Origin: Aurelia coerulea
Lineage: Eukaryota; Cnidaria; Scyphozoa; Semaeostomeae; Ulmaridae
Direction of reading: 5' to 3'
Length of the DNA: 64,000 nt
Assembly (NCBI GenBank): GCA_039566865.1
Contig: CM076954.1
Span: forward strand, 5,712,001 to 5,776,000
Shown here: piece by piece, positions 1 through 11,800 of the stretch
Layout of the letters: each line of letters begins with the position of its first letter
Position numbering within the stretch: the stretch's first letter is position 1
Program-made: the position numbers and the translations under genes
Notes under the pieces: generated by a model
The model's input: the letters and a program-made list of their open reading frames with translations, nothing else
Database searches by the model: none
Told to the model about the DNA's origin: nothing

Positions 1-1571
1 GGAGAATATAACATTAATGACGGTGAGAAGACTTTTAACATGAGGGCAATTAATGAAGAAGACATCCAAAAAGCAATGGCTAAGATCAAACTAAAGAAAA
101 GCTTTGGCAATGACAACGTCTCTGGACACTTTCCAAAGATTGCATTTCCAGTAATTTCTAGTAGTTTAGTGCAAATATTTAACGTTTTTATTGAAACCAG
201 CACCTTTCCCGATGCTTGGAAAATTGCTAGAGTTACTCCGATTTACAAAGAAGGTGAAAAGTCAGAAAAATCGTACTATAGACCAATTTCTGTATTACCT
301 GTCATATCTAGGCTATTTGAGAAACTTATCTTTGACCAGTTGTACCAGTACATGAATGAGAATGGATTTCTGTCACCAGACCAGTCTGGTTTCAGAGCTC
401 TACACTCAACTATAACTTGCTTGCTGAAATGCACAGATGATTGGTATAACGGCATGGATAAGGGACTTTTGACTGGCATGATCTTTATTGAACTCAAAAA
501 AGCTTTTGACACGGTTGATCATGAAATCCTTTGCCAAAAACTCGCGCACTATGGTGTACTAAGTAGGGAGCTATCTTGGTTCAAGTCCTATCTCGCTAAC
601 AGAAAGCAGTATTGTCGAGTAAATGGTGTAGACTCTAATATGGGGAGCATCGAGGTGGGAGTCCCACATGGCTCTTGTCTCGGTTCACTCCTATTTCTAG
701 TGTACATAAATGACCTTCCATGCGTTATAAAGAACTCTAAAGTGTCTATGTATGCTGATGATACAAGTATTTATCATTTTTCGAAAGACATTACACAGTT
801 GAACGAGGCTATCGATGAAGATCTACGGGAACTTGATACGTGGCTAAAGGGGAACAAACTATCCCTCAACGTAGCTAAAACCCATTCTATGCTAATTACC
901 ACCAAACATAAGAAGAAGCATCTAGAGATTTCAAATCAAACTTTCCAACCTTCCATCCGCGAGACTAGAGTAGAATTTGCAAGTAATACTAAGTACTTAG
1001 GTGTTCAAATCGACGAAAATCTCACATGGAAGGAGCAAATAAAAACAGTCACTGCGAAAGCTTCCCGAGCTATCGGCTTCTTGAAATACGCCAAAAAGTA
1101 TCTTTCTGCTGGAGTTGTGAAGACTCTCTATAGCAGCATCGTGGAGCCTCATTTCCAATACTGTTGTTCTGTCTGGGGTTGCTGCAATTCCACCGACATC
1201 TTACAATTGCAGAGACTTCAAAACAGAGTAGCTCGTGTTGTGACCAATAGTCAGTTCGATGCTCCAAGTAAACCCTTGATACAAAGTTTAGGTTGGCATA
1301 CGATCAAGAAGCTGATAGATAGACAGACCAAACTAATGGTTTTTAAATGCATCAACGACCTTGCTCCTACTATCTTTGCAATCTTTTCACCAAAAAAGGT
1401 GATTGCACCGAACGTAGCCTACGAAATACAAACACTGACTTAAGGCTGCCTTTGAAAAGTTCCGCTAATGGACAAAAATGCTTTTCATTCAGGGGTGCAA
1501 AAAGCTGGAACAGCCTTTCGACTGAGGTTAAACAGGCATCTTCGGTCGATGCCTTCAAGAGCCACATTTAG
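1..1571 (+). pseudogene. Reverse transcriptase of CR1/L2-like element, partial, frameshifted
   Basis: The frame is open from base 1 to 1443. It shows RT finger and palm motifs in order: the fingers block around residues 60-110, 'SGFRALHST', 'KAFDTVDHEIL', 'GVPHGSCLGSLLF' and the catalytic 'YADDTS' near nt 751-768, followed by the thumb and the conserved 'KYLGVQID' block. The C-terminal tail ('GQKCFSFRGAKSWNSL') continues in another frame at about 1400-1571. The switch lies close to the A6 run near 1391-1396, so a one-base indel is the likely lesion. The endonuclease domain would lie left of the window. In the intact element the enzyme would copy its own RNA at a nicked target. Family assignment comes from motif resemblance only; L2 and CR1 cannot be told apart here. 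Confidence 0.85.
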
Positions 1572-1736
1572 CGTAGACTGCTGTGTAGATAATATATTTT
1601 AGATACCCTGTAAATTGATTTTAACACTGATCATTATTTCTAACATTGTTTTTAATAGATTAATTAGACTTTGACATATTGTAAATAGGTTTTCTCTTTC
1701 CTTTGTATTATATTATCATTGTATTGTATCGTAGAT

Positions 1737-1780
1737 GGAGGGCCCCTTGAAAATCAGCACTTGCTGAAGGGCTACCCTCC
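1737..1780 (+). other. 3'-terminal stem-loop of non-LTR element
   Basis: GGAGGG pairs with CCCTCC at the base, and CTT/AAG pair inside, just before the tandem tail. Other copies of the lineage keep a hairpin at the same place (32680-32740 and 40668-40735, both minus). In CR1/L2-type elements the 3' end is what the RT recognises, so this is a candidate RT-recognition hairpin. The fold was judged by eye. Confidence 0.6.
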
Positions 1781-1886
1781 CTAAATATATGAAATCAAAT
1801 CAAATCAAAATCAAAATTTTCGAAAGGTCCTTTCGGCCGAAAATCTTCCATATCGACGGAAAGAGATGGCCGTTTAAAGCCGGGTA

Positions 1887-2428
1887 AGGGGCCGTCGACA
1901 ATTACCTTTCGTCACGTATCGCGGCCTTTGGCCGTGATGGGGGTCAGGGGGTTCAGGAAAATGCCGCGATGGATTATGTTTGCGTGACGAAATGTCACAT
2001 TACGAAATTGAAGATAGTAGACAATAAATAACAAACGTACAATTTATAAATCTGTCATAATGTGAGTTTTACCGTAGCACAAGGCCTCTCGAAACACAAA
2101 CACAGGCACAAAAACAGAAAGTGTGCACGTATTGCTCTCTCTGCTGTTTGGTTCAAAAATTATCTGGGGAAGGTGACTCTCTAGGCTCTAGTTAAGGGAA
2201 AGTGAATTTGGTTTTATTTTTTCGTCTCAAAGTTGATGATAAAATTGATGATATTTAGACCTAATTATGAAGGTAATATATGCTTAAGGCGTTGGGCCTA
2301 GTACTTATGAAACAAACAAATAAATTTTTTGGACCGCGATCCCAAGGAGGGGGTAGGGGGTTTCGATGATATCGGCCCAAGGGCCGCGAGCTGCGATGCG
2401 TGACGAAAGGTAATTGTCGACGACCCCT
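1887..2428. mobile_element. MITE with about 36-bp terminal inverted repeats
   Basis: The left end (1887-1922) and right end (2393-2428) are near-perfect inverted copies around GTCGACAATTACCTTTCGTC; CGTCACG[C/T]ATCGC is also shared. The interior has no coding potential and repeats the words GGCCCTTGGGCC / GGCCTTTGGCC near both ends. The flanking duplication is unclear (possibly TA), so the superfamily is not assigned. Confidence 0.75.
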
Positions 2429-2430
2429 AA

Positions 2431-2550
2431 ATTACTGAACCTAATTGGACATATCAGGAATGAAACAAGACAGTTTTAGATAAAAATGCTTTGATATTCA
2501 GGGAGCAGAATTTTTCAACGCTGGGCCTTTTTATTGACTCACCTGGTAGA
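2431..2550. repeat. Dispersed repeat, shared with 33698-33797
   Basis: Both copies begin with a variant of TTGCTGAACCTAATTGAACA and end with TGACTCACC[T/A]GGTA, with a diverged centre. The GGTA end resembles the CACCCGGTA termini of many foldback elements here. No gene is visible. A (CAA)n tract follows at 2568-2592, and 2600-2866 holds nothing recognisable. Confidence 0.5.
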
Positions 2551-2867
2551 CTCACAGCAATAACACAACAATGACAACAACAACAACAACCATTTTTACG
2601 GTTGTTAATTGAAAGGAATTTAATTGAATTAGCGATAATTTTGACTATGTAATCAGTCTAGGAAAGTTACCTCGAGAAGATTAACTGAATCCTTGGAAAG
2701 TAGATTTTGATGGGTTAAAGATGATTCTCTGCATCTTGTCATCAAATTTTCAGCAAGCACCTGAGCAAAATGTGAAAATCATGCAAAATACTGGAAAAGT
2801 AAAGACATCGCGTTCCAGAAAAGAATCAACATGTTGTCATCCCAATAGTTTGGTAAATGCATTACTT

Positions 2868-3745
2868 TACCGGGTGAACCAGAAAAAAGTTCCCACTTCC
2901 GACAGGCCACGATAAATCATACATTGGACCAATTTCAGATATTTTTCATTTAATCTTTTGTCTATTTTCGAAATTATTCTTGGTTGTTTTTTTCGATTTT
3001 TTTTGATGCCTGCTTATTTGATATATTTACGATTTCACGATTTTTTTTGCCTGCGGACTGCCAAAAAAGATCGAAAAACAATGATTGAACCTGGGAGAGT
3101 AATGGAAGTGCTCCTCGAAATTACTAGGGAATTGGAATGGATTATGTCGCACGAGCAGTCGTTTAATGACTGCACAACATTAGTATCATTTTTATCAATA
3201 CAGAGACTTTCAGTTTTTTATCATTTCTTTGAAATGATACTTGCTAGCTACTGTAGCTAGTTTGTGCCTGTAGGAAATTGGGTAGTAGGTCTTCGCATCA
3301 AAAAGTCCTAAATCTACACGCTTATTTGAAATATTTTTAAATTCCTACATGCACAAACTACAGTAGCTAGCAAGTATCCTTTCAAAGAAATGATCAAAAA
3401 CTGAAAGTCTTTGTATTGGTAAAAGTGATACTAATGTTGTGCAGTCATTAAACGACCACTCCTGCAACATGATCCATCCGGAATTCCCCTGTTATTTCGA
3501 GGAGCACTTTCTTTATTTTGATCACTCTTTTTCGGTCTTTTTGGGCAGTCCGCAGGCAAAGAAATTTCAAGAAATCGTAACTATATCAATAAGTAGGCAT
3601 TCGAAAAATCGACAAAAAATGACCAAGAATGATATAGGATATTGACAAAGAATAAATCAAAATCATTTGAAATTGGTCCAGTGTATCATTTATCGTGGCC
3701 TGTCGGAAGTGGGAACTTTTAACTGTTTTACTGGCTCAAAAGGTA
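2868..3745. mobile_element. Foldback element with about 390-bp arms
   Basis: Left arm (about 2868-3258) and right arm (about 3345-3745) are long inverted copies around a spacer of about 85 bp. Shared blocks include CGACAGGCCACGATAAATCA near both outer ends and a CTAGCTACTGTAGCTAG palindrome beside the spacer. Termini read TACCGGGTGAACCAG and, inverted, TACCTTTTGAGCCAG. ORFs in the arms are mirror images of each other and are not genes. The same outer-end sequence recurs at the right end of the 25069-26416 element. Confidence 0.85.
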
Positions 3746-4670
3746 GAGATAAATAATTAATATAGACTTGAAAGTAGAATTATTTATTCTATCTTGATGG
3801 CACGCCACAATTCAGAATTGAAAAGCCATTCTTTTTCGAAATCTAAGTTCTAGTGCCAGAGCTACTGGTAAAGCAGAAATTTCAATTATATAGGAGCGCA
3901 CTAGTCTAGATGTTTTACTCTGTTTTCTTTTACTGCTGCAACGCGGAAATATTGGCAGAAAGCGGATTTCGCGCGAGGGTTCAGCATGAAAACTCTAAGC
4001 AGTGCGTATAAAATCGACGTTTTTTATGTTTATTATTTGAAACTATTTAATCCTTTCATTTTCTGCTGAAGGTATTGGAAGAAGTTTTAACAATCTTGCA
4101 ATAAAAATTGGCTTGAGCATAACACATATGGAAAAGGAACACATATCAGACGTTGTGTACACAATAGATTTCCCTAGACGGATTATGATCTCTATATTAA
4201 ACTTTAGCAAAACGTGGAACAGAAGAAGATGGCGATCACTTCACTCTGAGATGATAAAATGTGGAATTTGAAAGATTTTTTAATCCAGTCTGCGGAGGCA
4301 TATGGTGGAGGGTACTGGATGGATCAAAGAATTTACATGTTTGAAAATTCACTATGCAGAGAATACTTGATAAATTTGAATGAATGAAAGTTTGGTTGAT
4401 ATTCGAAAGGCTGAAGTGCTTTAGGTCAATTTGCTTCAATTTTCTGAGCAATGTAAACATGGGTAAAATTTGATTGATGAACATGTCTTTACTTCGCAAT
4501 GCGCAAACAGGGGATAGGTAGTCTCCTCAATTGGAGCAATATGTAAATATATTTCAATTCCTTCAAGGCTTAAAAAGTGATTTTGCAAAAGGCATGCCGT
4601 TCAACTAGATGATAGATAGTGTCAATGTTTCTAAGTGTCAATCTTTGACTTTAGTAATCTGGGTGTCATC
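3746..4670. other. No gene recognised
   Basis: AT-rich DNA downstream of the last GLMN exon found. I see no exon with convincing splice signals, no RT motif and no strong repeat. If GLMN continues straight downstream its next exons could be here, but I could not identify them. Confidence 0.5.
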
Positions 4671-4672
4671 TA

Positions 4673-5758
4673 CCGGGTGTCCCAAAAAAGTACTCCTGTT
4701 TGAATAATCACTAAAATCTTATTATAAAGCCGATCGTCAAATTTCTTTTTTGGCAAGTACAACAATATTTTTCCAAGCACAGTTGATTTTGTCATTGGGG
4801 TTCAAAATTAGAAAATTTATCTCCTTCTATCGGGTGTCCCAAAAAAAGTATACAGATTTGATTGACTCCAGCGATGTAAATTTATCTTTAATCAGCGGCT
4901 AATCACTCTCAAAATGTTCCTCAATAGTTAACTTGGACATAGATACCTCGTTTTTTGGTATTGGTGCTTTGAGAGCAGAAATATCAATCTTGAAAGCTCA
5001 AATTTGCGTCCACTTGCAAACCAGAGATTTGGCCTTTTGGCCTAAGCAAGTTCCTGAAGCACATGAAAATTAAGAACTGAAATTAATGCAAAATTAAGAA
5101 ACTGCCCAATGGGTGCCTGGGGGGTGACTTCTGGAAAACAGGTTAACACAAGCTCTAATATTGTTCAAATTTTATCAAAGCTATCGTTGATTTATACGCT
5201 GTGCCTTAATAATTTGCTTAGACCAAAAGGTTAAAGCTCTGGTTTGCAGGAAGAGGCAAATTTGAGCTTTCAAGATTAACATGTCTGCTCTCAAAGCACC
5301 AATATCAATAAGCGAGGTACCTATATTCAAGTTAACTATCGAGGAACATTTTTAGAGTAATTTGACATTGATTAAAACTAAATTCACATTGCTAGAGTCA
5401 ACCATATCCGTATAAATTTTTTGGGACACCCGGTAGGGCTGCCTGATTTTAAAGCATGCTGCAAAATACACTGATGATTACCAGATTAATTTATTAATTT
5501 AAATTTATTTTTGTACATAAAACTTCTAGTTTCGTCAACTTCAGAAAGAAGCATACTTATTGCAAACCGGAAGGAAAATGAAAAATCTCACTACAATGGT
5601 TCTTGTCAGTAATGAAAATAAACGTTTCACTACCCTTGAAATAATATTGGATCATTGAAAAAAGAGATCTAAAAGAAAATTTTATGATAAAAAAAAAGAG
5701 ATCAATAATCGAATTTTCGCGATTTTTCAAACGAGAGTACTTTTATTGGGACACCCGG
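4673..5758. mobile_element. Foldback/MITE with CCGGGTGTCCCAA termini, carrying a nested element
   Basis: The ends are CCGGGTGTCCCAAAAAAGTA and, inverted, CCGGGTGTCCCAATAAAAGTA, each flanked by TA (4671-4672, 5759-5760). The TA duplication fits the Tc1/mariner/IS630 group, but no transposase is present and the assignment is an inference. A 604-bp element sits inside (4830-5433), so the unloaded element would be about 480 bp. Confidence 0.8.
4830..5433. mobile_element. 604-bp foldback element nested in 4673-5758
   Basis: Begins TCGGGTGTCCCAAAAAAAG and ends TTTTTTGGGACACCCGG, with TA on both sides. The two halves are long diverged inverted arms, each with a block around CCAAAGCTCTGGTTTGCA. The copy at 44754-45357 is also exactly 604 bp, which fixes the boundaries. 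Degraded relatives lie at 7257-7540 and 20690-21130. Confidence 0.85.
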
Positions 5759-5837
5759 TAGCTTGTGAAGATTTTTTGGTCCCCTGGTATATTGAATGAA
5801 AATGAGAGAAAAGACAATTCAAAGATAACATTTCTTA

Positions 5838-5868
5838 CCAATGCAATCTTTCTTTTCTGACCGTCAGT
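5838..5868 (-). CDS. GLMN: GLMN exon, 31 bp ('TDGQKRKIAL')
   Basis: Acceptor TTTGTTTCTTTCAG precedes and donor GTAAGA follows. The first base completes the AAA codon left open by exon 7170-7223, and the exon ends in phase 0. It is the last GLMN exon I can place. The match to the human stretch IETLRKKSLAML and the continuity of phase make chance unlikely despite the small size. Confidence 0.75.
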
Positions 5869-8800
5869 TCTGAAAGAAACAAATGCTTTATCATGAAATT
5901 TTGAGAATCGCTCTGAAAGATGAGTACAGAACCTTTCCCTTTCAATGGCTGTACCTTTTTCATAGTTATTCAGTGAATTGAATTAGTAAATGCTTCGTCT
6001 AATAGTTAAGATATTCAAATATATCCAAGAACTTATCATCCTTTCAAACAGAATATAAAAGCGAAGCACAAGTACCTGCTTGTGAAATGCTTATGCCTCA
6101 AAACCATTTTTCGGCGTGTCGCAGCGCACTCATTTCTCCTAAGATTTTAACCACACTTTCGTCAACTCTTAGCTGTGGCAGAAATTTTAACGAAGGTTTA
6201 ATCAATTTTTGCAAATTTTGGACGGGTGTTGAGCCGTTTTCGCTCGGAGGAAATTGCAAATAATTTACGAAGCAAAGTTATGATTTACATTACATGCAAA
6301 TTTAGATGCAGTGTCAACTGTCTAATCCACCAGTTTCGGACACAAAGCGTCAAACAAAAACTTTGGACAAAAAAATCTCAAACACAGCTCACTGATTAAT
6401 ATGTTTTGCTTAAAATGAATTATTTTTGCACAGAATTAACCTAATTTTGACCAAAGGTCGGCACTGGATGACTCTGCAAAGTACCACCAGTAGAAAATAT
6501 ATCCAACTGAAATTTTGTACTTTCAACGGCTTTTCGGAGAAATTTCAATTTTATATATATTCAATTAAAGCGTTCACATAAAGAAGGTACCCAAGACACT
6601 CCATATGAGCTACTGTACAACACTACGAGGACGATGCCAGGGAGAGCAAAAGACAATGACAACTCCCTGGCCATTCCATAAAAAACATCATGCAACCAAA
6701 TACTATCAAATATACAAATACAAAGAGCCACATATAAAGTATTAAATACGGATATATACTAGGATCTGTTTCACATTGGAGGTCATGGTTAGCACAGGCG
6801 ATAATGCTGAACAGCAACCCCGTCCGAGAGAACACCACCGACAACAACTGCGGCCGCTACTTTTCCCCCTCCAGGGTCTCCATCGCTCAAAAACATTGCG
6901 CCTGTGCTGTCGGTTCGAGGTTCATAGTTTGCAATATTATGGATTTGAAAATATGAGTTTCCAACCATTTCCTTCAAAATTTTGTCAAAAACCTTAAAAA
7001 TGCAAAATGTTCAATCTTAATGTGTATTTCATGACCCTGTCTATTGAATGAAGCATTCAACTAGTTAAGGCATCGACAGACTACGGAGCTATGGACATTT
7101 AAATGACTTGGCTTTTTATTTAAATGGTAAAGCAGAAAAATAAAAGATTTGAAAGTAGAAGAAACTTACTTTGCCATTAGATGTACAATCGGTTTCATCA
7201 GCAAATGAAGAAGAAACTCTGATCTGAAACGAAAGTAAAAATTCACAAATAACGGTCTCCAGGAAGGAGAAGACCTTGGGCTTTCACGGGTTGCGAGTTT
7301 GGTCAACCTACCTTTGATTGGTAGCTAATCATTTTCAAAACGTTTCTCTTTAGTTAACGTGAATACAGATACCTCGTTTGTGGCCTACAGATATTGATTT
7401 TAATATCTGAAATATCCTCGTAATAACAAACCGAAATATCCTATATAAACTGAAATATAAACTGAAATATCCTCGTAATAACAAACTTTCAAACATGTGA
7501 AGTTCTTTTTGGTCAATCAAAATATGTTATGAAACAATTATGTTAAAACCCCTCGCCAAAATAATAATCGAAGAAAGAGAAAAGGAATTAAATGGAATAA
7601 GGAAGCCGTCTGGCTAAAATCTCATCGTTAGGAAATATCTGTCTGGCGAATTTTTGTGCAAAGTGACAGCTGTTACAGCTATACACTGCGCAATAATGAA
7701 GCGAATTTTGAATAAAATATAGCTTTAAATGTTGGTTGAAAGGAAAGATTTAAAATGCAGTACGAAGCTGCAAAAAAGGAACGCAGAGGAAACTTACAAG
7801 AAACGCAAAAAAAATTCGGAAGAATGAATGGGATATAATACTTTGGAACAAAAGGCATTCACGACGGTTTCGCACGGAATTTCGGACATTTTTACTGAAA
7901 ATTCTAACGCCCAACAAGAGATTAAAAGTGCATTTCAAAATGTGAACAATGTACAATTCTGGGTCATAGGAGAACCATCCCTCTCTCGGTTGCTCAGAAT
8001 GCCACACTGTCACAAATCTATAGCTTACGTTTTATTTTAAATTATCACAGGGTTCCTGGTCAGAACTATCGCTGAGGATGATGATAATGGTTGCTAAGAT
8101 GGCTATAGTTTAAGAAACTGTTGTTTTCACTAAATAGCACTCTCAGCACGATTCTCCTTGATGCAAAAATTTTGTAAGCTACACATTACGTTCTTGAACA
8201 GCAGAAATGCTTTACGGTCGTTTTTCTATGCTGCAAAAAATTTCGCACAATAAAGATTTCGGACTACAAAAAGTTTTGGACACTAGAGTTTTTGGACACT
8301 TGAAATTTCTCACAATATCAGCCTCCGAAAATTTTTATGTTTAAATCCGTCTGCGCTTGCGGGAGAAATTAGCCATATTTGGTCATTTTGGGACAATTCC
8401 TATTGATTCCCATTCAAAAATGGCATCCATTTGATCGCTATTTTGAAAAAATTAGTAGCAATCATGGGGCAAAGAAGAGGCTTACAAGGGGTAAAAGACA
8501 ACAGCGCATCTGCATTTTGAGGTTTCAAGAAATTTGGGGGCCGTTATGACGTCATAAAAGGGGGTTGAAAAAAATGCTCCGATTTTTTTACCCGAGGTTA
8601 CGTTTGGAGTCGATGCTCCATGGTTACTTGACCAATTTCAAAACGGAAAAAAGTTTACAAGAGCCAACTCATCTGCAAATCTTATAGCGAAATTTGGGAT
8701 TGGATACACCCCCAGGGGCTCCATGCGGGCGCCTTGAAAATGGGGGTAAATTTTGGCCTACCCCATTTTGCGTGGTAACTCCGATTTGCGCCGGGAAAAG

Positions 8801-11800
8801 GGCCTCGGGATGTCAAAATTCGACGGGAAACGACATTCTTTACCTATTTCAACTTTAATGTGCTATTTATCTCTCAAATTGGAAGAAAAACGAGCCATTT
8901 CATTTTCGAAGCTGCGGTGAAATTTTCGAAAAATTTCGACTTAGGCCCATTTTCCGCCAAAACAAATAGTGCTTATTTTCCTATTAAATACACTTGCTAA
9001 CCCCGGATTAATGTTCAAATACCTTTAAAAAGGTCGAAAAGAGGTCCTCAAAGTGTTTGTTTTTAGTTTTTTTAATCATCCACTGCATTGTTAGCGTCAG
9101 AGCAACGGCCATTTTTCTTCGCATTTTCATACTTTTTCCTCGATGTTTCCGACTTATTACACGGTATGTTATGGATCAAAATCAGCTGACATTCACCCAA
9201 ATCTGTTAGACTCAGTTTCAATATGGAGACAAGAGAGTGTTTGTAATAAACTGCAACTGATAATTTATGCAAAACAAAATGGCGCCCAAATGGCCACTTT
9301 TGCGGCAACCGGTACCAGGGCCAACATCGATGACCTAAGGAAGAGTTTAACGCACATGAAACAGCAGGCAGGTTTTTTTGGAGCCTTGCTGCAAAAGTTG
9401 TTTCACAAAAATGCTTGAAAACGTTGATTTAAATCAGTAAAAAAATGTTGATAACGCAGTCACTGAATCTGACCAATCTGACCAAATCTGACCATCATGT
9501 GGCATTACCTACTAGATGATCCTGAGTGAACTGAGAAAACCTTTTACACACAAACGAGTAATCAACACAATTCAATGATTCAAACGTTCTTTGGCAGCAA
9601 AATGGCTTGGCTACATTCCTAAAACTTTGCCATATCTATTTACATGATGAACTGGCAAAAGGATTTAGTGAAAAGAGGCAGTTCTAAAATCCGTCGAAAT
9701 GCATGAAAAACATGTGGCTGATTTGATCAGTACGAGACAATATTGAAAACCCGCAGGGGGGGGGGTACGAAACATCGTGTAGGGTACGGGTATGTGCCAC
9801 CCATATGGGTGGGTTTCTGGGTCCAAACATTATCTAAACAAGGGTCCTTTCGGTAGATTTTCCTTGAACACGGATGAGCTTGGCTAAAGATGGCAAAATA
9901 TTTAAAGAGGGTGGTAGTTATTCCGCCAAATTCACCATAAAAGTGGGTACGATATAATAGTTTGGTAATTTGAAGAGGTTAGCTTTCTGAAAACAGGCGG
10001 GAGACCCCCCCCCCCCTCCCCGTCCATTCACAAGTCATGTACCCACCAGGTCGAGTAAGTTTTGCATAGGCATATCAGATCGAAGTTCTCAGTGCAGGCA
10101 AACGATTCTCAATTGCGAAGACAAATTTCTGTAAGGAAGATTCTAATAGCACAGAAACAATGTTTCGGTGCATGTTGTCCGAGCCGCAGACAATAGAGAT
10201 TTAAGGTAAACGGGTCATTCAGCTCTTTGAGAGAACTAACGCGTAGTTTTCCTCAGAGATCAGTCTAAGGTCATCTGTTGTCTATCTTAGGTCCTCTGTT
10301 GTTAATGACCTCTTACTTATTATTCAAAAATCAGATATCTGTAACTATGTAGACAAAGTCTATGCTTTCGAACATAGCTCATAACACAATTTTTGGGTCA
10401 CAGCCCTTGTCGGCAGAGCCACTATAATTTCAGACAATTTCTATAGATTTCATTGTGACGTCATAACAAAATGGCCCAGAATTTCAAAAAACAACATAAA
10501 AATTCGACATCTACATGGAAAGTTGACCTAAACCAAATCCAAGAGGAAAAATAAGCAGAGCGGAAGGGTTTCATCTCGTTACACCAAGAAGATTTCCATG
10601 CAAATTATGCCGCCTTTTTAATTCCGAATTGGGGCGTTTTGTAATACATGTTTTTAGATATCTGCGTTTATACTTTTGAAGACTTGTAAATATTTCATCT
10701 ATTATGTTCTTATGTAATATTTGTATTTTAACATGTTTTTACGTTGGAATTAATTAGCTATCTACTCTAAGCTATCTTTTTATTGCAATCCAATGATAAA
10801 GAAATTGACAATAGTAATAAATAATTGAATATTCCCTGGATGCTCTGCTTATTGTGTCACTGTATGAATTACGACGGATTTTAAAACTGCCTGTCTTCAC
10901 AAAATCCCTATTTGAACCAGTTTGCAATCTAAATAAGAATAGCCAAAAAACAGCAGCATAATAGCCTTGCAAAAGACTCTTTCCCCATTAGGAAAAGGGA
11001 TTGAGGCGAGCGCGGCCAATTCCGACGGCCCTAGTAACAGTCGGAAATTTGGGGAATCTTCTCCACTTCAGAATATCGTATCGATGTATTTCCCAAGATC
11101 GTAAGGAGGCTCGATGTGTAGGGTAGGGTACATAAACAAACGATCAGCTGATTTTGACCCCTTATTTCATACGTAATAAGTCCAAAAAAACTTGGGAAAA
11201 ATTTGAGAAATCAACGAAAAATGGCCGATCGTCTTGGGCGATGTGATTTTGCAAGATAGAAATGTTCTTATTTATGAAGCATTAAACATTGGATAAAACT
11301 GTGAGGTCAGTGAGGTCAAATTCAAAACTTTGGCATTTCATCAAATTTTGAGAGAACAGGTTTGTGAAGAAAATCGTCCAAAAACGGCCTAAATTTGACT
11401 TTTCAAATTTCCCGGTCGGTTTTCCGCTCCATTGATTGGTTGTAGAGACTGTAGGGTAGGGTACATAAACAAACGAAAACAAATTTTCGGAGGACCTTAT
11501 TTCAACCCTCTTTTTAAGGTATTTAATCCAGGGTTAGCAAGTGCATTTGGTAGGAAAACGAGCACGATCCGTTTGGGTGGAGAAAGGGCCTAATTGGAAA
11601 TTTTCGAGAATTTCCTCACAGCTTTGAAAATAGAATGGCTTGTTATTCCTCGAATTTAAGAGATAAATTGGAGATTGAAGTTGTTTTAGGCAAAAAATAT
11701 GGTTTCCCGTCGAATTTTGACATACCGAGTTCGTTTACTCCGCGCAATACTGAGTTACCGCGCAAAATGCGGTGGGCCAAAAATTTACCCTATTTTCAAG

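Larger units (their letters stand above)
1..1815 (+). mobile_element. CR1/L2-like non-LTR retrotransposon, 5' end outside window
   Basis: The element enters from the left edge with its reverse transcriptase frame already open. It carries a broken RT gene, a short 3' UTR, a terminal stem-loop (1737-1780) and a simple-repeat tail of AAATC/AAAATC units (about 1790-1816). No poly(A) tail is seen, which fits CR1/L2-type elements that end in short tandem repeats. The same RT lineage recurs in degraded form at 32645-33653, 40653-41090 and 52207-52690. Confidence 0.85.

Noticed and set aside
7830..8040. Small opposing ORFs at 7750-8040
   Set aside because: They fall in a dispersed repeat whose second copy (61790-62290) does not conserve them.
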